Part shown: in pieces, positions 56,046 to 64,000 of the stretch
Layout: the number at the start of each line of letters is the position of its first letter
How positions within the stretch are numbered: the stretch's first letter is position 1
DNA from: Arenicola marina
Lineage: Eukaryota > Annelida > Polychaeta > Arenicolidae
Length of the DNA: 64,000 bases
Direction of reading: 5' to 3'
NCBI GenBank assembly: GCA_964019135.1
Contig: OZ025257.1
Coordinates: forward strand, 21,231,971-21,295,970
Translations under genes and position numbers: made by a program
Notes under the pieces: generated by a model
Seen by the model: the letters and a program-made list of their open reading frames with translations, nothing else
What the model was told of the DNA's origin: nothing
The model's database searches: none

Positions 56046-58592
56046 GATAGGGACGAGATAAGTTGGAAAGTCATGACGGGAGGGGATAAGAAGAGCCTAA
56101 ATCATGGAAAGCAAAAGCTAAAGTAGCAGTGAGAAGCCCCATCAGCTTATCTATATCGACATGGCTTTCGCAGCATGCCAAAGGTTTTAGTCGTAACGCC
56201 TGATATTACCTTCGGGGGGATATTTCATGCATCAATATAGTCCCATTGCCTTCCGTTTATTGCCTTCAAGGAGTTCAACGGGATATCGCTTTGCACCTAA
56301 TAAAAAGGACGAAGACCCTTACGTGAGGCGACACCCGGGGACTTCACATTACAATAACAAACGTTAATGACACTTTTTTGTCGCCGAAACAGTAATGTAG
56401 CGAAAAAGACCCATGCAATGCGCTTGATGCCGAATAGAAAAAGAGACCCATCCATAATAGGAATATTGCCCGCGATGGAGATTATCCGTGCACTTAGCTC
56501 AAATCGGATACTTCTCGGGTTCAGTAGGCTATCTGCCCTCGTTATTCACCCTCAGTCAGTATCCTTGGTATTTACCCCATGCCCTCTCCCGCCCCTACAC
56601 GTGACTATAACGCAAAGTCAGTACAGTTCGGAAAGGAAAAAAATGAAGAGGTTTGCTGACAAGGCGTAATTGCTGTTGTCCCTGTCGATAGGGTTATGGT
56701 TATGGGGATGGTGTGACTATATTTACTGTACCACGTGACCGGCCCTTGTGGGCAGCTCGCCGGTTCGGTTATCGAACTTTGTGGTGTCTCACACCTCCAA
56801 CTCGAGTGGCACGTGACCGCTGAGGGCCTGGAGGCTGACGTGTTGGCGCATGGTATTGCATTGTTGACATTGGATCAGAGAATGGATGCGAAGTGCTGCG
56901 GTGGACATTCCGTGATGAAAGTCAATGCCGCTCGCCTATAACTGTATAATGCCCATTGCCTTCATGTTGTCTACCTACGGCATGAACAGTTCAGGCCGTG
57001 TGTAGAACAGTCCAAATGTGACGTCATAATTATCCAGTCACATTGTTTATCATTGTTCAATCTCAATCTAATTTTTCAAGCAAGAGGAATTTGTGCTAGT
57101 AGGCTTTGCCTGCTTTTTGATTGCCAAATAAACACATGCTTAAACCGTTAACAATCTAAAAATTGTTGTTGAATTGTGATGTTGACATTGACGTCGTCGT
57201 CGTGTCAGCTTATCATGCTAGACAGAAGGCCATCAATGTTGAACAACATTTAAAGTGCATATCACAACAGCAAAATGCTTACAAAGCAACCGCCCGGACG
57301 CCCCCCACACTGTGACACAGTGACATAGCCCGCATGAAGATAAAATCAGAGAGGTAGCAACAACAGCACAGTGAAACGTTGATGACGAGAAAGTGACACA
57401 ATTGTAATTGTAATTGCACTGTAATTGCAGCTTTAAGAAGTTGATAATAACTTGCCTAAACCTTTGAAAGCAAATTTAAATGTGTTACTCGAGGCTTCAA
57501 GTTTGTTTTACAATATTAAGGAACTCGATCAACATGCCGTCTTTCCGTTGAATGGATGCAAATGTTGAAAACCTAATATTACGAAAGGAAAAACCTACAG
57601 GAAAATGTGTATTATATTATACATCTACAGGCTTGCATTCGCCACGCGCTAATTGCCGAAAACTCCCTTGCACCACTTCGGTGGCATTTTCATCAGCCAT
57701 GTACACATTTAGATTGCTTGGCTGCAGGCCATATTTGATGTTTCTAGCCACCTCGTTCTCCTTCAATCGCTAACCTTTACATCACGTCCTGGCTAAATGT
57801 CCCCGATGTCTGAGTTTCTGGACACCTGTGGCTTTACAACATATCCTCGTCTCTGGCTCATGCCGCGAGAGAAGGTGTGTTTCTGTAAGAGTGACAAACG
57901 AGCCGGTATTAAACTCAGTGACGCCGCCTTCCAGGCAAAGTGGAGTTTATCCGCGGACAATCGTCTCCCTTCCTGTCGCGACATTTGAAATAAGTATTGC
58001 CGACGCCGCAATAAAGAAGGACTAGATGTAAGCAGACACACATATATATATAGACCCCTTCCGTTTTCTTTTTACTCAGCAACGAGGCTACTGGAAGCTT
58101 GATCGTTATACCTGTAAAATTGATTCTCATAACTCTTAACTCATTGAGCTCGGCTTGTCTGCTGTTCATTGATTTGTAACGAGACTGCTCGTCGTCGACC
58201 GTTTGTCGATTATTATCTACATCGACGGGATCTGCTTTTATGGTCTAGTTGCCCACCTCCCCGCGTTGCGACTCCAGTTCCCCGCCCCCCCCCCCCCCCC
58301 CCCCACCTCTCTGCCCTTTATCCATCCCGATCACGAAGAGGGCTGAAGAGTTGGGCTGAGTAGTGCCACATTAACATGGATAAAACAGTAAGGTGTGGTA
58401 CCCCTAGTATTAAATTTATTACATCGTAAACAGAATTGTCTAGTTATTATTGTATGTGTTTAACAGGCTTTGTTCATGCCATGCGGTCTTTCATTCCTAA
58501 TTTTAGTAGTTTGTGCCGAGTGGTCCAAATCGCAAGTAAACAAACATATATTACATATAGCGTAACGCCTGAGTTGTCTTGTCTTGTCGGGC

Positions 58593-58607
58593 AGCGCCAT
58601 CTGGCGA
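58593..58607 (-). promoter_or_regulatory. Weaker CTCF-like motif
   Basis: The reverse strand reads TCGCCAGATGGCGCT, 13 of 15 matches to the CTCF core, with the AGATGGCGC core intact. Confidence 0.2.
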
Positions 58608-60259
58608 ATGATCTGCGCACCAGAACTAAATGCCGGTATTGAGGCGAGCTACCCGACTAATCGAGTCTCTCAATGCCAGTTTGGCTCAATGTTTGGACGA
58701 TGTCGATTGCAAGCTATTGTGGCACGTAGCCAGGATCAACTTTGTCAACCCACTTGCGTTTCCCCTAAGGAATAACTCATTGTCTTCGCAGCTTCTCATT
58801 TGATTTGCTATTCGATAGCTCTCCAGTGAAGCCTTAGAGCCATAAATAACTCCATATGTATACGCCTGCCATCCTCACCCACCGCCATACAGAACCATTG
58901 TGCCCGCAGTGTTGCTCGCAGTCTGTCAAAGTGGAAACCCGTCAAGCGGTACCCATGAAGCTGATCTCGCGCAGTTCTCGCCGGAGAAGCCACGGCAAGT
59001 CGTCGATTTCCCCTTGCCTCTAGATTAACACATCTCGGCACGATCTCGTCGCTGGAGGGCGCCACGTGGACAGGAAATTGGTAATAAATCCCCGGATGAG
59101 TGGTGTGAAGTATGGGGCGGGGTCCACAGTATTCTGTCATCCTTACGCCCGGTGAACTATCCCATATGTGCTCTGGATTATTGACTTGATGTCAGGTGAT
59201 TTGCAAAACGGAACAATTTGTTCCTCCCGTTAAACCTACTCTGGGGTCGTTTGTATGGCGTAACACTTTGACAATTTTTGATCAGGTGTCCGTTCGGTTC
59301 TCATTGTAGGCCGCCTAGGGACTGGGTGTTACTGGCAAGGAAGCTCTGTTCCTAAATCATATGTTTTGTCAATCGTTAGCGAAGGCAGCCTCGATTCATT
59401 AATTGCAATAGTTTTTTATGAAAAAGTTCAGGGTTTTTTTTCTCACAAAAATGATTAGCTTATTTTGAGTCATGCATCAACACCTTATATCAACATGTAA
59501 AAAAAACTCAAACGAAACTAAATCAAACCATTTGGGTTCTTCTTTACAAAGATAATTCATCTTATTATGAGTCACACAGCAATACCGGATATCAATACGT
59601 AACAAACTAGCAATAAGAATACAAGATAATAATGAAAGTCCTAAGTCCTATCTATTGTCTGTTATCATATCTACAAAATGTGGCAAAATGAGCATGTTAA
59701 CGTTAGCAAATGCAATTTTATTGCACAGTTCTCTAAGACTTAATTTAAAGATTTAAGGATTAAAATAAATCATTTGATACAATTGTCTGCTGTGTAAACC
59801 AACATAATGGTTCTGAATCCTGGTTCAATCAAAATAACCAATACTAAAGGTGCTGATATATAGATTTGCTTTATTAGGTCATTTTTGGGGGTTTTAACGC
59901 ACAGTGGTGTGCAATACGTATTTACAACAAAAAACAATATGCAAAAAAATACACGCAAGTGAAATTAACCATACACACATTATTTATAGATTCATCTCCG
60001 CCATGTTAAATCCAGGAAGCCTTGAAGTGACACGACTGAAAATTAGTTGATGTCTGGTTCCTACTTGATTAAAACACACTTGAGGGCGCTCTGACTTGCC
60101 ATGCTGTGAGAGAAGTGGGAAGTGGGTCGGTGGGAGAGAGAGAGAGAGAGGGGTGGGGAAAGGGTGTCTTTTGATGATACACTGGTGTTTGTTCTCTAGT
60201 GAGTTATGCCGCAGTCGCGTGAGGCAGGCCTCTTCATATTCTACGGCTGCCTTTCAAGC

Positions 60260-60274
60260 AGCGCCACCTCGTGG
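60260..60274 (-). promoter_or_regulatory. CTCF-like motif
   Basis: The reverse strand reads CCACGAGGTGGCGCT, 14 of 15 matches to the CTCF core consensus. Confidence 0.25.
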
Positions 60275-60744
60275 TGCATCAACGCACTACCCCCCATACA
60301 CCCAGAACGAGGCTTCAGCACGATACATCAACTGATACGGGGCTGTAGGGTTTGGTGTCGCCCGGCCGATGGGGAAGGGGGGGGGGGCACTGGCAGACCC
60401 TGGCAGACTAATAATCCATTATGGCCTTGAAGATATCGTTTGCGGGGAGTTACCCCTCATAGAGAGCCAGCTCCCTGTGACGCACTTGCCTTGAGTCACG
60501 ACTGCCGTGCAGGTATTGAATGGCGAGAAGCATTTCAATAAAGATATAGATATATATATGGATATATACATAATAGCGTGACGCTTCGACGGAGGTTGAG
60601 AGTTGCTTGTTGCTTCTGCTGCTGCTGCCGCAGATGTTGTAACCGCTGCCAACTGCCAGCTGTCTCTTCCCACGGTGACCTTTCAAGGTCACTATTTCTC
60701 CCGAGTGCTATCGGAACGTGGCCAACTGTGCCTTGTGGCAAAGA

Positions 60745-60985
60745 GGCTGGGGCTCTGGCTGGGGCCCGGACCAGGGCTGGGGCTGAGCTGGGGCTGGGGC
60801 TGAGCCTGGGCCTGGGGCTGAGGCTGGGGCTGGGATTTGGGCTGGGACTGGGGCTGGGGCTGAGGCTCTGGCTGGGAGTGGGGCTGATGCTAGGAGTGGG
60901 GCAATGGGTAGGGTGGTGCTGGGGCTAGGGTTGCAGGCTGGCGCAGTGGCTGGGGATAGGGCTTTGGCTCGGGCTGTGATGAACA
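60745..60985. repeat. CTGGGG hexamer array
   Basis: Units of six bases (GGGGCT or GGGACT, often in GGGGCTGAG and GGGGCTGGG pairs). Frames read Gly/Leu or Pro/Ala repeats. Quadruplex-forming potential is high on the forward strand. Confidence 0.9.
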
Positions 60986-61024
60986 CACAATGGGTGACCA
61001 CTGTCCGGCTTGCTATGTCAACAC

Positions 61025-61230
61025 CCTGCCCCTCCTCACCTATCCCACCCTGCCCTTTCCCATCTTCCCCTTTCATACCTTACCACTTCCTCTCCTGTTC
61101 TTTCCCACACTGCCCCCTCCCCTTCTCCCTCTTCCCCTTTCTCACCCTGCCTCTCCCCTCCTGCCCTTTCCCACACAGCCCCCCTCCCCTTTCTCAGCCT
61201 GCCCCCGACCCCCGTCGGCCCGTCCCCTCA
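61025..61230. repeat. Polypyrimidine tract
   Basis: CCCTGCCCTTTCCC-type words recur loosely, about every 30 bases. There is no strict unit. Confidence 0.7.
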
Positions 61231-61364
61231 CGCGGCGGACGACACTTCCTTGTTTGCCGCTTCCGGTCACCTCATGGAACAATCCGAGGTCGTGTTTACA
61301 CAGGCGTTCAAACAGTCAAAGCGGTCTGATCGCGGAGTTGGGAGGCGGGGGATGGCACAGAGAG

Positions 61365-61595
61365 TACGGGGGTCGGTACAGGAGAGGGTACAGGGTTGGG
61401 GATATGGGTGGGCACAGGGGTGGGCACAGGGGTGGGCACAGGGGTTAGTACAGAGGGTGGTACAGGGGCGGGTATAGGGGTGGGCAGAGAGGTCGGCACA
61501 GGGGTGGGCACAGGGCTCGGTACATAGGCGGGTACAGGGGCGGGTACAGGGGTGGGTACGGGGGATGGGTATATGGGAAGGGTACAGAAGTGCGT
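61365..61595. repeat. 12-bp minisatellite
   Basis: Units such as GGGGTGGGCACA and GGGGCGGGTACA repeat about 18 times. Reverse-strand frames read a four-residue Pro/Val/Thr repeat. Confidence 0.9.
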
Positions 61596-63489
61596 AGGGT
61601 GGGTGGATACTACTCTCCGGACAGAGAGATGCATGGCTGCAAGAGATGTACGTAAGCGGGGTTAGAGGGGAGGGGGTACAGCGGTGAATACATGTGAATA
61701 GTGGTAACATGGTAATGAATAGGAGGGGTGGGTAAGGTAAGGTGGGTAGGGTACAAGGGGTGGGTAAAGGGGAAGGAGGTGGAGGTGGAGGCAGTACTAT
61801 GTCTGGGAAGGAAGGGTTGAGATCTGCCCCGAGATCTTGTTCGATAATACGATGAAAGTGTAGATCTATAGCAGATTCCAAGGTCTTTGCGGTAGCTGAG
61901 AGGAAGAAAAGCACGGGGACTGCATGGGGTAGGGATGCGGACACACAGTGTGTGCTACAATGTGTTAATGTGCATGTCGTGGGTGGCAATACCTGTCTTC
62001 TTTCTCTCTAAGCCTCGGTTCTAAGCTAAAGACGTCACATGCGCCCTCACGGCCGTTTTGCCAAGGAACGCATTCTTTGATATACGCATCGATCGCACCC
62101 GAGGGCATGTTGTCATGGGAGGGGAATGGTTGAGGTGATGGGGGGGCAGGGGGTGACGTCAAAACACATTGTGTATACAAATCTGTCACCCGTCCGGGGG
62201 TTTTGCCCTGTTTTTAAGGTGTTTTTTTTTTCGTTATTTTTGGTTCAGCAGATGATTTCCTGTTGAAAGAAAATGGCCCAGCCCAGGGTATCCTTTTGGT
62301 TTATTTTTGATTTTTAGAGATGCAATGAAATGCTGGAGTCTTAGGCCAGTTTTGTGCAAATGTCGGCTAAATTGGGTTACCAGGATGGTGATTGCAACAG
62401 ACCGATACAGGGCAAGGTTTTCCATGATTTAATCTTTGACTTGCGCGGATGTCAAGCGGGACCCTTACTTCAGGGTGAGGGTTTGATAACCTAGGCGGCA
62501 TCACCCATCCCCCCCCCGCGCCCTCCCCCGCCTCCTCACCCCCCCCCCCCCCCCCCGCATTTAATGGAGCATACTCCCCGCTCCTCCCACTCCCAGACTG
62601 GATGAAAAAGTAGAGAGGAAAGCTCAAACACTGACAACATGATTTGTTGTTGGCATTTCTTGATTAATCGGCCGAGTTGGATCAGATATAGAATTTCCAT
62701 TTCGTCCTGAATCAGAACGACAAAAAAAATCAGAAACCTAATTTCGACATTAGGTCTCATCAGAATGAGCAATCGCCCCTCAATTGCGGTGTAGAATCAA
62801 ATATGGATAACATGTGATGGATGGGGTGGCCACGAAGCCCATGGTAAGGGCAGCAGTGCCCTGCAAACAAACACGCACCTGCCAGCGTCCTGCAGCAAAG
62901 GGCCGACGACATATCACGAGACATGCTATAATGTGGCCAGTACCCGAGGGTGGACGCCAAATCAATGCCATCTCCTCTTGCATCGAGCCTAACGAAAGGG
63001 CTACATTACTGGTTGCATTGAATGTCCTTTGCTTTCGTATCTTATACCAATCAAAAGCTCCCATAAAATTGCCATTTAATTCAAAATGTGGGCTCGTTGT
63101 TGCATAATACCATAGCAAAACAAAAAATTGACATTGAATTTAGAGTGAGTTATTGAGAGATTTCTAGTTAGCCTGTCAGAATATTGATCGCACAGTAAAA
63201 CCATTACCTATTATTTCCTGATTGAACTTTATTCGCTGGCTGCACACGCTATGATGAAATAATAAAAACCGAGAGTATATTTTTCATACTGCACCTGTCA
63301 TTACGGCTCAATGTGTCCGCTTTTACATTTCTGCGAATACTTTCCTTGCCAACAGCTTGCGTCGCGAGATGGTAAAACACAATGTCGTCTGCTTCACAAA
63401 ACGAAGTTGACGGATGCCACACATATAAATATGTGGCATTCGGGAATTTCTGATCGTGGTGACATTTGCTGCACACAGTCTAAACAATT
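61596..63489. other. Unique DNA with a C-rich tract, no supported gene
   Basis: C-rich sequence lies at 62508-62556. Frames up to 112 codons at about 62780-63118 overlap on both strands and match nothing I recognise. Confidence 0.45.
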
Positions 63490-63745
63490 GACGGATCCAG
63501 ACCCAGACCCAGACACTGAGCTCCGCCGACTTTTTCCTTAATCGTGAGTATGAAATTGACAATCGTAGCTGATGGTAGGTACAAGTGAGAAGTACTCGTC
63601 TCTGAAACTGACAACAAAGTGACTGCTGCTTTCTGTGTTCGACTTGTTGGTCCCACATAACGCATGTGGAAGACCTTTTTTACCACATGATTGGATAAAA
63701 ACAACAGTGAAGTCAGTGAATGATTGACAGCCCGGACCGGTCTGG
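63490..63745 (-). repeat. Dispersed repeat family B, copy 2
   Basis: Reverse-complement match to 16600-16865, at about 80% identity. The outer part includes three tandem GACCCA hexamers near 63499. Reverse-strand open frames of about 75 codons here are part of the repeat. Confidence 0.8.
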
Positions 63746-64000
63746 ATAGAGCGGTTGCTCAGCAAATGCTGGTAGTTCGCCCACGACCTGTGTCACGTGA
63801 CCCATGGGCCACAATATCGGATGCAGAACTACTATGGGACACTATGATGAAGCTGACCAATCCAGTTGGTTTTCAACGATCCTCTTTTTTAGTTTAGACA
63901 TTATTTATTTCGAGAGGTTATCGATAACGAATTCACCTATGAATGACCACCTCACGAAAAGTAGTTGATCTTTGGTCCATCTTAAATCTAGCTTAATTTG

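Larger units (their letters stand above)
56046..60744. other. Long mostly unique stretch without a supported gene
   Basis: AT-rich to mixed composition. A poly-C run lies at 58283-58304, a GA microsatellite at 60136-60150 and a short GCTGCTGCTGCCGC run near 60615. Open frames up to 110 codons (for example 58808-59140 reverse, 57797-57988 forward) show no recognisable domain or good splice context. Confidence 0.45.

Noticed and set aside
58808..59140. 110-codon reverse open frame
   Set aside because: No recognised domain; length is within chance expectation for this composition.

Overview
This is eukaryotic, almost certainly metazoan, nuclear DNA. It has no prokaryote-style gene layout. It carries a decayed non-LTR retrotransposon, a family of tRNA-derived SINEs, long satellite and minisatellite arrays, a 200-base assembly gap and scattered splice-like signals. 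The mixture of an L1/Tx1-like LINE, tRNA-SINEs and very simple G/C tracts would fit a marine invertebrate, but I cannot name the species. Most long open frames in the window are artefacts of repeats; only one short coding exon looks credible.

Layout. 1-13417 is a 59-bp satellite (about 227 units, cut by the left window edge) with nested higher-order repeats of 118, 177, 531 and 790 bp. 13418-17780 is mostly unique AT-rich DNA with a hairpin (foldback) element at about 14090 and members of two dispersed repeat families. 17787-18893 is a GT-rich heptamer array. 19100-20870 is a 5'-truncated LINE with RT motifs, two frameshifts and an internal stop. 21751-21990 is a 29-bp minisatellite. 23386-25242 holds three adjoining arrays (39, 36 and 54 bp) with related vocabulary. 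26053-26173 is a candidate signal-peptide exon with splice sites. 27205-28960 is a large GGT/GGC array, followed by CCA-rich DNA and a C-rich minisatellite. A 200-N gap lies at 30430-30629 between two copies of a ~120-bp direct repeat.

32630-41800 is a 9-kb, almost A-free 31-bp minisatellite that is open in all three forward frames only because of its composition; it contains 1.3-1.6-kb internal duplications. After it come a CpG-rich promoter-like block (42125-42350) with a splice-donor-like site at 42626, a 27-bp array (44958-46161), a 79-bp triplication (47614-47850), five SINE copies or fragments (30751, 43236, 46624, 49570, 51588), and a 2.5-kb foldback-type element (52957-55512) whose inverted arms both contain 21-bp tandem repeats. 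The last 8 kb hold further short arrays (60, 6 and 12 bp) and a second copy of the dispersed repeat seen at 16600.

The strongest biology here is repeat biology: satellite homogenisation at several scales, a foldback transposon candidate, and SINE spread. No pathway or operon-like cooperation of genes can be read from this window.
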